Source: Anaerocolumna sp. MB42-C2
GTDB lineage: Bacteria > Bacillota > Clostridia > Lachnospirales > Lachnospiraceae
Assembly (NCBI RefSeq): GCF_030913705.1
Contig: NZ_CP133190.1
Coordinates: forward strand, 3,997,501 to 4,061,500
Length of the DNA: 64,000 bases
Reading direction: 5' to 3'
Every line of letters begins with the position of its first letter. Positions within the stretch are counted from its first letter, which is position 1. The notes beneath the pieces are model-generated. The model made no database searches. It had not been told where the DNA came from and saw only the letters and a program-made list of their open reading frames with translations. Positions 36,655 through 45,565 of this stretch are shown here, in pieces. The position numbers were made by a program, and so were the translations under genes.

Positions 36655-37806
36655 TTATTTGATATGAGCTTTCACTGCATTACTAACCGCCTCACATACG
36701 CGGGGATCAAAAGGTTGAGGCATGATGCAATCTTCATTTAATTCCTTATCGGAAACTAAAGCTGCAATTGCCAGCGCCGCAGCCAATTTCATTTCTTCGG
36801 TAATCTGCTTTGCCCTGCCCTCCAAGGCACCTTTAAATATTCCCGGAAAAGCCACTACATTATTAACCTGGTTTGGAAAATCAGAACGACCGGTACCTAC
36901 CACTTTAGCACCTGCGGATTTGGCAAGATCCGGCATAATTTCAGGAACCGGGTTAGCCATAGCAAACAGGATGGAGTTCTTATTCATGGAGGCTACCATG
37001 TCAGCTGTTACAATATTAGGAGCAGAAACACCAACGAAGATATCAGCACCTTTTAATGCATCTGCCAAAGAACCTTCCTTTTCGGATATATTGGTTATCT
37101 CCATCATCTGCTTCTGCATCCAGTTAAGGTTGTCCGTTTTTTTGGATAAGATACCAACTTTATCACAAAGGGTAATATTTTTAAAACCGTAACTATACAG
37201 AAGTTTTGTAATGGCAATTCCGGCTGAACCGGCGCCGTTTACAACAACTTCGCAGATTTCCTTATTTTTGCCTGTAACTTTTAAGGCATTAATAACCCCT
37301 GCCAGTACAACAATTGCTGTACCATGCTGGTCATCGTGAAAAACAGGGATAGTAAGAAGTTCTTTTAATCTTTCTTCAATCTCAAAGCAGCGGGGAGCTG
37401 AAATATCTTCTAAGTTAATTCCTCCGAAGGCGGGAGCGATATTAACTATGGTTTTAATAATTTCCTCTGTATCCTGAGTATCAAGGCATATAGGAAAGGC
37501 ATTTACGCCGCCGAATTCCTTAAAAAGAACAGATTTTCCTTCCATAACAGGCATTGCGGCATACGGACCGATATTACCAAGGCCCAATACTGCGCTTCCA
37601 TCTGATATTACTGCAACAGTATTCGCTTTTAATGTATATTTATAAGCTGCTTCTTTATCCTGGGCAATAACCTTGCAGGGCTCCGCTACACCGGGTGTAT
37701 AGGCAAGTGCCAGATCTTCTCTTGATTTTACTGTGCATTTTGATGTTGTTTCAATTTTGCCATTCCATTCTTCGTGTAATATTAAAGCTTTTTCGCTGTT
37801 AGTCAT
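36655..37806 (-). CDS. NAD(P)-dependent malic enzyme
   Basis: 383 residues, the short bacterial form. AYTPGVAEPCKVIAQDKEAA and SDGSAVLGLGNIGPYAAMPVMEGK form the catalytic and malate-binding region. VFHDDQHGTAIVV holds metal ligands. VNGAGSAGIAI is the nucleotide-binding loop. It converts malate to pyruvate, CO2 and NAD(P)H. The start is the ATG after aaggtggttttatct; a GTG four codons upstream belongs to that ribosome site. It is followed immediately by the radical SAM gene. Confidence 0.94.
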   Translation of the reverse strand: MTNSEKALILHEEWNGKIETTSKCTVKSREDLALAYTPGVAEPCKVIAQDKEAAYKYTLKANTVAVISDGSAVLGLGNIGPYAAMPVMEGKSVLFKEFGGVNAFPICLDTQDTEEIIKTIVNIAPAFGGINLEDISAPRCFEIEERLKELLTIPVFHDDQHGTAIVVLAGVINALKVTGKNKEICEVVVNGAGSAGIAITKLLYSYGFKNITLCDKVGILSKKTDNLNWMQKQMMEITNISEKEGSLADALKGADIFVGVSAPNIVTADMVASMNKNSILFAMANPVPEIMPDLAKSAGAKVVGTGRSDFPNQVNNVVAFPGIFKGALEGRAKQITEEMKLAAALAIAALVSDKELNEDCIMPQPFDPRVCEAVSNAVKAHIK

Positions 37807-37919
37807 AGATAAAACCACCTTATTTTCGTATTTTTATAAGCTAAAATTATCATATCACTTAAATAATGGTAAATCAAGCAAAAAACTGCCGCTCTTTTGG
37901 GGACTAAAGGTATAAAAAA

Positions 37920-38090
37920 GTTCCTGTTCACTCCCCTGCAAAAAGCAGCAGTTCCGTGAACAAGAACATGCATCTCGATGCACACAAAGCGCTAAGAAAA
38001 CTTTCCTACACTGCAATGCTCCGGTTTTCTGTGACTTTCGCTTCGCTACACTCACAAAAAACACGTCGTTTTGTTGCCTGTGAAAGTAAC
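37920..38090. repeat. Palindromic dispersed repeat, family 2, composite copy
   Basis: The first half (37920-37985: ttcctgttcac, ccctgcaaaaagcagcag, cgtgaacaagaaca) matches the copy at 49341. The end (cacgtcgttttgttgcctgtgaaagtaac) matches the other end of that copy. Between them lie about 90 extra bases with a second, related start (gtgactttcgcttcgct). It looks like two elements fused or one inside another. It lies between the divergent malic enzyme and rho genes. 38091-38267 is the rho leader. Confidence 0.65.
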
Positions 38091-38267
38091 ATAAAAAACT
38101 AAAAATTACGAATATAAATAAAAAAAGCTTTTTTTTCTTGTACATTAGGTGTATAATATAGAGAATATATATTTTGGGTGCTAAAATCATAAGAACTGTC
38201 TAGATCATATCAAAATCCATCCCCATTGAAATGAAAAAATTTTATACTTGTAAAGGAGTAAGATTAC

Positions 38268-39914
38268 ATGGAAGCGCAGTATAATGAAATGTCCTTAGCA
38301 GAGCTTAGAACATTGGCAAAAAACAAAGGTATTAAGAGTATAACTGCATTAAGAAAACAGGAACTGATTGATGCCTTGGTATTAAAAGATTCAGCGGACG
38401 CAAATACGGTGGATTTACAATCAGGCAGAGAAAAGGCAAATCTTAGTACAGCAAAAGAAGCAGCAGAAGCAGAGACTAAATCTGAAGAATCAGAAAAAAG
38501 AAAAGACAATAACGCAAATCAGACAAAATCAAAAAGAAATAATACAGAGAAACAAGAGACGGACTTAAAAAAGAACTCAGTTCAAGCAGACCAGGATATT
38601 AGAAAGAATAGTAATTCCAATCAGGATTTCGATACCAAAAGAAATAATAATGTGTCACAAGATGCTGATATAAGAAAAAATACCGGGAATACACAAGAAT
38701 CCGACTTAAGACGCAGTAACGGAGTATCTCAGGAACTGGAGGGGAGAAGAAACACGATATCCGCTTCAGAATCGGAGCAATTAGACAGCGGTGAAACCAA
38801 AGAGGGTATACTGGAAGTTATGCCGGATGGATATGGTTTTATTCGATGCGATAATTATCTTCCCGGAGAGAATGATGTTTACGTTTCACCGGCACAGATC
38901 CGCAGATTTGGTTTAAAAACAGGCGATATTGTAGCAGGTAATACCAGAATTCGTAATCAAGGTGAAAAATTCAGTGCTCTATTATTTGTTAAAAGTGTAA
39001 ATGGGATGCACCCATCCGAAGCGCAGCGCCGCAAAAGATTTGAAGATCTAACACCAATTTTTCCGAATGAAAGAATTCATCTTGAAACACCGGGTACGAA
39101 TGTTTCTATGCGTATGGTAGATTTAATTTCTCCAATCGGCAAAGGCCAAAGGGGAATGATTGTATCTCCACCTAAAGCAGGTAAAACAACGCTTCTAAAA
39201 CAGATTGCCAAAGCAATTACAAAAAATCATCCGGGAATCAGCCTCATTATTCTGCTTATTGATGAACGTCCGGAAGAAGTAACTGATATTAAAGAATCCA
39301 TAGAGGGTAAGAATGTAGAGGTTATTTACTCAACATTTGACGAGCTGCCGGATAATCATAAAAGAGTTTCAGAAATGGTAATCGAGCGTGCAAAACGTCT
39401 GGTTGAACATAAAAAGGACGTAGTAGTATTATTAGACAGTATTACAAGATTAGCAAGAGCTTATAATTTAACGGTACAAGCCAGCGGCAGAACCTTATCC
39501 GGCGGTCTTGATCCTGCAGCACTTTACATGCCGAAACGCTTTTTTGGTGCGGCAAGGAATATGAGAGAGGGCGGCAGTTTAACCATATTGGCATCAGCGT
39601 TAGTAGATACGGGCAGCAGGATGGATGACGTAGTATTTGAGGAATTTAAAGGAACCGGTAATATGGAGTTGGTTCTTGACCGTAATTTATCCGAAAAAAG
39701 AATTTTCCCGGCGCTCGATTTAACGAAATCCAGTACCCGTAGGGATGATTTATTATTAAACCAATCCGAACTAGAAGCCACTTTTTTGATGAGAAAAGCA
39801 TTTAATAGTATGAAATCAGATGATGCGGTTGAAAGAATAATTGACATGTTTATAAAAACAAAAACAAATACTGAATTTATTGAGATGATTAAAAAGACCA
39901 AAATTGTTTTTTAG
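38268..39914 (+). CDS. rho: Transcription termination factor Rho with N/Q-rich insertion
   Basis: 548 residues, longer than the roughly 420 of E. coli Rho. Residues 1-40 are the Rho N-terminal helix domain (MSLAELRTLAKNKGI). About 41-175 is an inserted, charged, Asn/Gln-rich low-complexity region with a 24-residue repeat (DIRKN at 110 and 134). The cold-shock RNA-binding domain follows (GYGFIRC near 188). The ATPase core has PPKAGKTTLLKQI (Walker A near 301) and VVVLLDSITRLARAYN. It is a hexameric helicase that ends untranslated transcripts. Site aaaggagtaagatt. rpmE follows. Confidence 0.95.
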   Translation: MEAQYNEMSLAELRTLAKNKGIKSITALRKQELIDALVLKDSADANTVDLQSGREKANLSTAKEAAEAETKSEESEKRKDNNANQTKSKRNNTEKQETDLKKNSVQADQDIRKNSNSNQDFDTKRNNNVSQDADIRKNTGNTQESDLRRSNGVSQELEGRRNTISASESEQLDSGETKEGILEVMPDGYGFIRCDNYLPGENDVYVSPAQIRRFGLKTGDIVAGNTRIRNQGEKFSALLFVKSVNGMHPSEAQRRKRFEDLTPIFPNERIHLETPGTNVSMRMVDLISPIGKGQRGMIVSPPKAGKTTLLKQIAKAITKNHPGISLIILLIDERPEEVTDIKESIEGKNVEVIYSTFDELPDNHKRVSEMVIERAKRLVEHKKDVVVLLDSITRLARAYNLTVQASGRTLSGGLDPAALYMPKRFFGAARNMREGGSLTILASALVDTGSRMDDVVFEEFKGTGNMELVLDRNLSEKRIFPALDLTKSSTRRDDLLLNQSELEATFLMRKAFNSMKSDDAVERIIDMFIKTKTNTEFIEMIKKTKIVF

Positions 39915-40028
39915 GTATTGCAATAATTTACAAACTATGCTATAATTAAAAAGCTGTTTAAAAGATGATAATAGTTTGACATTCGGTCAACTTTTAAAAT
40001 TTAAGTTAGATTATGAAGAGGTGAAATC

Positions 40029-40238
40029 ATGAAAGAGGGAATCCATCCTAATTATTACCAAGCAAAAGTTGTTTGTAACTGTGGTAACGAATTCGTTACT
40101 GGTTCGACAAAAAATGATATCCACGTAGAAATTTGTTCTAAGTGTCATTCATTTTACACTGGACAGCAGAAAGCAGCTGCAGCTCGTGGAGCTATTGATA
40201 AGTTCAATCGTAGATATGGCCTTAATAACGAAAAATAG
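40029..40238 (+). CDS. rpmE: 50S ribosomal protein L31
   Basis: 69 residues. This is the zinc-containing (C+) form: CNCGNEF supplies two cysteines and [14 protein letters not shown] two more. [16 protein letters not shown] is the standard N-terminus. Site gaagaggtgaaatc. rho-rpmE adjacency is common in bacteria. A clear terminator follows. Confidence 0.97.
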   Translation: MKEGIHPNYYQAKVVCNCGNEFVTGSTKNDIHVEICSKCHSFYTGQQKAAAARGAIDKFNRRYGLNNEK

Positions 40239-40269
40239 AAAAACGGTAACATATCCATGTTAAAAATCA

Positions 40270-40301
40270 GGTTGAGGTTTCAGAATCTCAACCTATTTTT
40301 A
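40270..40301 (+). terminator. Terminator after rpmE
   Basis: Stem aggttgaggtt/aatctcaacct with loop tcag, then atttttaaattt. Confidence 0.8.
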
Positions 40302-40420
40302 AATTTCAGGAATCTGCAAAAATAACTTCACTATATGATAAATGAACAAAATAAGGGAACCATAAATTATTTATGGTATTTTGCGGCTTTTTCAGCGGCA
40401 GAAGAGAGGATGTGCAGTAT

Positions 40421-41785
40421 ATGAAACCATCAGGAGTTGGCGGACAGGCTGTTATTGAAGGCGTAATGATGAAAAATAAAGAACAGTACGCTGTAGCTGT
40501 AAGAAAACCCAATAATGAGATTGTAGTAGAGAAAAAGACGTTCATTAGCGCTGCAGAAAAGTATAAATTATTCAAACTTCCTATTTTCCGTGGGATGTTA
40601 GCCTTTGCTGAATCTATGATTATAGGTACCAGAACATTAACATTTTCAGCTAGTTTTTTTGAAGAAGAAGAGGAAGTTAAACCTAGTAAAATGGACCAGG
40701 CGTTTTCCAGGATTTTTAAAGAAAAGGCTGAAAGTGTCATTATGGGAATTACTTTTTTTATAGCAATCGTGTTGGCAGTTGGAATCTTTATTGTACTCCC
40801 CGCCTTTGCTGCCAATTTATTAGGTGATATGATTGAGTCTGAAACCATAATAGCTATCGTAGAGGGCATTATCCGTATACTGATTTTTATAGCTTATATT
40901 GCAGCAATCTCCCAGATGAAAGATATTAAGCGAATGTTTATGTATCATGGCGCGGAGCATAAAACCATAAATTGTTTGGAACAAGGATTTGAACTAACCA
41001 TAGAAAACGTAAGATGGCAGTCAAAGCAGCATAAAAGATGTGGTACCAGCTTTATGTTTATCGTTATGTTCGTAAGTATCATATTTTTTATATTTATCCG
41101 TGTGGATCAGGAATGGCTGCGTTATTTAATTAGAATATTATTAATTCCGATTATTGCAGGGGTATCTTATGAGTTTATACGTTTTGCCGGCAAGAGTGAT
41201 TCAAAAATTGTAAATGTCTTAAGCAAACCGGGGATGTGGCTGCAAGGTCTCACTACCAGAGAACCGGATGATGATATGATAGAAGTAGCTATCCAGTCTG
41301 TGGAGGCGGTATTTGACTGGAGAAAATTCCTGGGTATAGATTCTGTTAGTGAAGATAAAGACGAAACTCATAATAAGAAAAATTCAGGAAAGAATCATAA
41401 TCAGAATAATAAAACCCCAAATAATAAACAGAACAAAAATCTCTCAAATAATAAGCAGAATAAAACTGTAAATAGTAACATAAATAAGAAACAAACAGAA
41501 CAGAGCAATAACCAAAATAATAGTCAAAACGGCGGCAAACTTGATAAAATAGAACAAATTGAAGTAAAGTCAAATAAGGACAATAAAAAGAATATTAATA
41601 CCTCAAATTCATCAAAGAAAAAAGCAATATCATCCGATGATGCACTTAAACAGTCGGTTGAAGAAACGGCAGTTAGTATGCAAAAGACTTCAAAAGTACC
41701 GGTTCATCCGGCCTTTGAGGAGGAAGAGGATGAAATTTTAAGGGCTTTAGACCGTTATCTTGTGAGCAAAGAGGAAGAAAAATAA
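40421..41785 (+). CDS. DUF1385 membrane protein with Asn/Gln/Lys-rich tail
   Basis: 454 residues from the ATG after agagaggatgtgcagtat; an upstream ATG at 40373 would add 16 atypical residues. The conserved DUF1385 marks are GGQAVIEGVMMKNK at the start, RGMLAFAESM, and YHGAEHKTINCLEQGFELT in the middle. There are about four membrane segments (near 105-135, 145-165, 210-232, 240-255). From about 318 a disordered tract of Asn, Gln, Lys and Ser runs to about 415. DUF1385 proteins precede prmC-prfA in many Firmicutes; their function is unknown. Confidence 0.9.
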   Translation: MKPSGVGGQAVIEGVMMKNKEQYAVAVRKPNNEIVVEKKTFISAAEKYKLFKLPIFRGMLAFAESMIIGTRTLTFSASFFEEEEEVKPSKMDQAFSRIFKEKAESVIMGITFFIAIVLAVGIFIVLPAFAANLLGDMIESETIIAIVEGIIRILIFIAYIAAISQMKDIKRMFMYHGAEHKTINCLEQGFELTIENVRWQSKQHKRCGTSFMFIVMFVSIIFFIFIRVDQEWLRYLIRILLIPIIAGVSYEFIRFAGKSDSKIVNVLSKPGMWLQGLTTREPDDDMIEVAIQSVEAVFDWRKFLGIDSVSEDKDETHNKKNSGKNHNQNNKTPNNKQNKNLSNNKQNKTVNSNINKKQTEQSNNQNNSQNGGKLDKIEQIEVKSNKDNKKNINTSNSSKKKAISSDDALKQSVEETAVSMQKTSKVPVHPAFEEEEDEILRALDRYLVSKEEEK

Positions 41786-41822
41786 TATCTGATATAATTA
41801 GCATATAGGTAAGGATGATAGT

Positions 41823-42674
41823 ATGATAACATTAGAGAATGCATTAAATCAGGGAAAAGCTGTGCTTAAGGGAAAAGGGATAGCGGATTGGGACATAGAT
41901 GCCTGGTATTTATTCTCCTATTATTTTCAAATTAACAGAACCCAGTTTATTTTGCATTCCCAAAAGGATATAACGGAGGAGCAGCTTAGTTTATATCTTG
42001 AATTAATTCAAAAACGCAGTGAGCATATTCCTTTACAATACATTACCAAAGAGCAGGAATTTATGGGTCTTAAATTTCATGTTACGGAGGATGTACTGAT
42101 CCCTAGGTTAGATACTGAGATACTGGTGGAAGAAGTCTTAAAGGTATCAGCGGGCAAAGACATACTGGATATATGTACCGGTTCCGGTTGTATTATTATC
42201 AGTTTATCAAAATTAGGGAAGGTAAAAAGTGCCGCAGGTGTTGATATCTCGCCAAAAGCATTAGAAATAGCCAGGGAAAATGCAAGTAAACTTAAGGCAG
42301 ATGTAACTTTTATTGAGAGTGATATGTATACACAAGTAAAGGATAGATATGATATAATAGTATCAAATCCACCTTATATACCTACACAGGATATTGCAGT
42401 ATTGATGAGGGAAGTGAAAGATCATGAGCCGATTTTGGCTTTAGATGGAAGTACAGACGGACTGTATTTTTATAAAATTATAATTCATGACATTAATTTA
42501 TATTTAAAACCGGATGGTTATGTTTTTTTTGAGATAGGATATAATCAGGCAGAAGCTGTCAGTGAATTATTACGGGAGGCGGGAATTACGGATATTAATT
42601 TAAAAAAGGATCTGGCCGGACTTAACCGTGTTATAAGCGGCCGGTTTAAAAAAACCCAGGAGCCCTTCACTTAG
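41823..42674 (+). CDS. prmC: Peptide chain release factor N5-glutamine methyltransferase
   Basis: 283 residues. An N-terminal helical domain (with PLQYITKEQEFMGLKF) is followed by a SAM-binding Rossmann fold, DILDICTGSGCIIISLSK, and the catalytic SNPPYIPTQD. It methylates the Gln of the GGQ motif in release factors, including RF1 encoded 147 bases downstream. Site taaggatgatagt. Confidence 0.96.
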   Translation: MITLENALNQGKAVLKGKGIADWDIDAWYLFSYYFQINRTQFILHSQKDITEEQLSLYLELIQKRSEHIPLQYITKEQEFMGLKFHVTEDVLIPRLDTEILVEEVLKVSAGKDILDICTGSGCIIISLSKLGKVKSAAGVDISPKALEIARENASKLKADVTFIESDMYTQVKDRYDIIVSNPPYIPTQDIAVLMREVKDHEPILALDGSTDGLYFYKIIIHDINLYLKPDGYVFFEIGYNQAEAVSELLREAGITDINLKKDLAGLNRVISGRFKKTQEPFT

Positions 42675-42820
42675 CTGTGTATCATTTAAATCATTTGGGA
42701 AAATTCACTTAATTTTAAAGGGCAGTATATATTTATAACTAAAACGGTATAGATGCAGTGAATCTTTCGGGTATAAATAAAATGAAAACAGTATGTGTAA
42801 TTTGAATGGAGGACTATAAA

Positions 42821-43894
42821 ATGTTTGATAAATTAGAGGATCTTTTAATAAGATATCAGGAGTTAGTGGATGAATTAAATGATCCGGGTGTAGTAAATGA
42901 TCAGAACAGATTCCGCAAGCTCATGAAAGAGCAAAATGATTTAACGGATATTGTTGAAAAATATAAAGAGTATAAAGCAACAAAAGCCCGTATTGAAGAC
43001 AGTATTGCTATGCTTGAAGAAGAAAGCGACGAAGAGATGCGGGAATTGGCAAAAGAAGAATTAAATGAATGCAAACAAACTCTTACGGTTATAGAAGAGC
43101 AGCTTAAGATTCTTTTATTACCAAAAGACCCCAACGACGAAAAGAATGTAATTGTTGAAATCAGAGGCGGTGCCGGCGGTGATGAGGCAGCTTTATTTGC
43201 TGCCGAGTTATTCCGTATGTATACAAAATATGCAGAAAGACAACGCTGGAAGATTGATATGATGAACTTAAATGAAAATGGTTTAGGTGGATTCAAGGAA
43301 GTTGTCTTTATGATAAACGGTAAAGGTGTTTATTCCAGAATGAAATACGAAAGCGGGGTTCACCGTGTACAACGTATCCCGGTAACTGAATCCGGCGGAC
43401 GTATTCATACCTCCACTACAACGGTAGCAATCATGCCGGAAGCAGAAGAAGTGGATGTGGAATTGAATTTAGGCGATTGTAAATTCGATGTATTCCGTTC
43501 CTCAGGCAACGGGGGACAATGTGTTAATACTACAGACTCCGCAGTACGTCTGACACATCTACCTACTGGTATTGTAATCTCCTGTCAGGATGAAAAGTCC
43601 CAGTTAAAAAACAGGGATAAGGCACTTAAGGTTTTACGTTCTAAATTATATGAATTAGAATTAGAAAAAGCCCATAATGCAGAAGCCGAAGCCAGGAAGA
43701 GCCAGGTAGGAACCGGTGATCGTTCTGAGAAAATCCGTACCTATAACTTCCCTCAAGGACGCGTGACGGATCATAGAATTAAATTAACTCTTCACAGGCT
43801 GGATTCTATATTAGATGGTGATATGGATGAAGTAGTAGACAGCCTAATTGCAGCCGACCAGGCAGCAAAACTGGCAAATATGCAGCAGGAGTGA
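42821..43894 (+). CDS. prfA: Peptide chain release factor 1
   Basis: 357 residues. The ATG after tggaggactataaa is chosen; an ATG five codons earlier overlaps that ribosome site. Visible: the catalytic GGQ in [17 protein letters not shown], the codon-recognition [11 protein letters not shown] with the PxT tripeptide of RF1, and the [18 protein letters not shown] block. It reads UAA and UAG. The last 35 bases of the gene are duplicated just downstream. Confidence 0.97.
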   Translation: MFDKLEDLLIRYQELVDELNDPGVVNDQNRFRKLMKEQNDLTDIVEKYKEYKATKARIEDSIAMLEEESDEEMRELAKEELNECKQTLTVIEEQLKILLLPKDPNDEKNVIVEIRGGAGGDEAALFAAELFRMYTKYAERQRWKIDMMNLNENGLGGFKEVVFMINGKGVYSRMKYESGVHRVQRIPVTESGGRIHTSTTTVAIMPEAEEVDVELNLGDCKFDVFRSSGNGGQCVNTTDSAVRLTHLPTGIVISCQDEKSQLKNRDKALKVLRSKLYELELEKAHNAEAEARKSQVGTGDRSEKIRTYNFPQGRVTDHRIKLTLHRLDSILDGDMDEVVDSLIAADQAAKLANMQQE

Positions 43895-43952
43895 AAGCCT
43901 GGTCGGCTTGCGACCAAGGCAGCAAAACTGGCAAATATGCAGCAGGAGTGAA
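43861..43952 (+). repeat. Direct duplication of the 3' end of prfA
   Basis: The 35 bases at 43861-43895 (ggcagcaaaactggcaaata to the stop gtgaa) are repeated without change at 43918-43952, a period of 57 bases. The preceding gacca(a) is shared too. The second copy is outside the gene. Confidence 0.9.
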
Positions 43953-43972
43953 TACGAATGTAAGGATGCTTA

Positions 43973-44013
43973 AGAAGACTATAGCGGTTAAAGACTGCTA
44001 TATGTCTTCTTTT
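43973..44013 (+). terminator. Terminator after prfA
   Basis: Stem agaagactatagc/gctatatgtcttct around an 11-base loop, then TTTTATC. Confidence 0.75.
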
Positions 44014-44035
44014 ATCATATGAAAGGGAGGAAAGT

Positions 44036-44206
44036 ATGATTATAAGAATTATTAAGGGAAGCAGTGATTATTCGGATGATTGTGAAGAGGCATTGGTCAA
44101 TTCAGAATTAGGAAAAAGACTATTCGTTAAAGTGCAACTAATGTCAAGCGTGAACCAAGATTTTATGTTACTGTTTAAAGAAGGAGTGATTAACAGTGTC
44201 GGTTAA
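44036..44206 (+). CDS. Unrecognised 56-residue protein coupled to the AraC gene
   Basis: A short open frame from ATG with an excellent site (gaaagggaggaaagt). The protein begins MIIRIIKGSSDYSDDCEEAL and ends NQDFMLLFKEGVINSVG. It has no signal peptide or membrane segment. Its stop lies within the first codons of the AraC-type gene (11-base overlap), so the two are translationally coupled. No family was recognised. The strong ribosome site and the overlap argue that it is real. Confidence 0.6.
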   Translation: MIIRIIKGSSDYSDDCEEALVNSELGKRLFVKVQLMSSVNQDFMLLFKEGVINSVG

Positions 44207-44528
44207 AACAATTGAAACTATGATTAATTGGGTAGAAGATAATATAGAAGAGGGACCTACCTTAGAAGCGATGGCGGAATATGTAGGTTATTCTTCTTAT
44301 TACTGTTCATCCAAATTTCATGAAGTTGTGGGAATATCATTTAAGGAATATGTTAGAAAGCGTAAGCTGGCGCTGGCAGTAAAGGAATTAAAAAATACGC
44401 AGAAAAGAATTTTAGACATAGCGATTCAATATGGATTTTCCTCAAACGAAGCCTTTACCAGAGCCTTTGCCAAATTATATGGCTGTTCACCGAATGAATA
44501 TCGGAAACAAAGCAATTACAGCAGATAA
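44196..44528 (+). CDS. AraC-family regulator, DNA-binding domain only
   Basis: 110 residues consisting almost entirely of two helix-turn-helix units: MAEYVGYSSYYCSSKFHEVV with FKEYVRKRKL, then ILDIAIQYGFSSNEAFTRAF and the terminal GCSPNEYRK. There is no ligand-binding domain, as in MarA/SoxS or Rob-like N-terminal domains, so activity may be controlled by level or by a partner. GTG start after aaagaaggagtgattaaca. The partner may be the overlapping 56-residue protein. Confidence 0.92.
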   Translation: MSVKTIETMINWVEDNIEEGPTLEAMAEYVGYSSYYCSSKFHEVVGISFKEYVRKRKLALAVKELKNTQKRILDIAIQYGFSSNEAFTRAFAKLYGCSPNEYRKQSNYSR

Positions 44529-44575
44529 ATGATATTCTAAAGTTAATAACTCCTAAAAAAGATAAGGAGTTTGTT

Positions 44576-45445
44576 ATGAGAATAAATAGAAATGATAATT
44601 GTTGGTGCCAAAGCGGAAAAAAATATAAGTACTGTCATCTATCTTTGGATGAAAAAGTGGAAGAATTTAAACAAGCAGGATATGTCGTGCCAAAGCGGAA
44701 ATTACTTAAAAATATTGAACAAATAAAGGGAATCAGAGAAAGCGGCAGAATCAATACCATGATTCTGGATTCAATCAGTGAAAAAATAACATCAGGGATA
44801 TCTACAGAAGATATTAACACTTATGTACATGAAAAAACGATACAGCTCGGAGGTATTCCGGCTACACTTGGATTTGAAGGGTTTCCGAAAAGTGTATGTG
44901 TTTCCATCAATAATGAAGTATGTCATGGAATACCCTCATCAACCAGATATTTAAAAGATGGTGATATAGTAAATGTAGATGTCTCAACAATTTATAATGG
45001 TTTTTATGGTGATTCCTCAAGAATGTTCTGCATAGGAGAAATATCTTCTGAGAGGAGTAATCTGGTAGAAACAGCAAGGAAAGCTATAGAAGCTGGCCTT
45101 AGGGAAGTCGGTCCATGGAAAACTTTAGGTGATATGGGTCAGGCAATCAATGATTTTGTTAGATCAAAAGGATATTCTGTGGTTTCTCAAGTAGGGGGAC
45201 ACGGTATAGGATTAGAATTCCATGAAGACCCTCATGTCAGTTATGTAACAAAGAAAAACACAGAAATGTTAATGGTTCCAGGTATGGTATTTACAATCGA
45301 GCCGATGATAAACAGAGGTAGGCCAGAGGTTTACGTAGATAATAAAAACGGCTGGACGATCTATACGGAAGATGGTATGGATTCAGCACAATGGGAGATA
45401 ATGGTGCTGATTACGGATAAGGGATATGAAATTTTGGCCCATTAA
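44576..45445 (+). CDS. map: Type I methionine aminopeptidase with SEC-C zinc motif
   Basis: 289 residues. An N-terminal SEC-C motif (CWCQSGKKYKYCH, 9-21) precedes a linker and a full peptidase M24 domain. Metal ligands appear in NVDVSTIYNGFYGDSSRMF (two Asp), GHGIGLEFHEDPHV (His), FTIEPMI (Glu) and the final QWEIMVLI (Glu). It removes initiator Met from nascent proteins. SEC-C-bearing MetAPs are known and may bind the ribosome. Site aaggagtttgtt. It is probably a second MetAP in addition to the one usually in the ribosomal-protein operon. Confidence 0.93.
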   Translation: MRINRNDNCWCQSGKKYKYCHLSLDEKVEEFKQAGYVVPKRKLLKNIEQIKGIRESGRINTMILDSISEKITSGISTEDINTYVHEKTIQLGGIPATLGFEGFPKSVCVSINNEVCHGIPSSTRYLKDGDIVNVDVSTIYNGFYGDSSRMFCIGEISSERSNLVETARKAIEAGLREVGPWKTLGDMGQAINDFVRSKGYSVVSQVGGHGIGLEFHEDPHVSYVTKKNTEMLMVPGMVFTIEPMINRGRPEVYVDNKNGWTIYTEDGMDSAQWEIMVLITDKGYEILAH

Positions 45446-45496
45446 ATACAGCAAACCGATTTTTGTATAAGGGCAAATAAGCGAGAAATGAAAGAG

Positions 45497-45558
45497 GGGC
45501 GGCTGTGATTATTAAAACATGTCTAAGAGAAAGATATGTTCTATAATTACAGCCGCCC
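45497..45558. terminator. Long hairpin between convergent genes
   Basis: gggcggctgtgattat...ataattacagccgccc with an inner acat/atgt pairing. It is placed as a shared terminator for map and the gene at 45566, but neither side has a good U-run. Confidence 0.45.
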
Positions 45559-45565
45559 ATAGGCA

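Noticed and set aside
37855..38190. 111-codon minus-strand frame upstream of rho
   Set aside because: It is Cys/Phe/Lys-rich shadow sequence spanning the palindromic repeat, with no family features or ribosome site.
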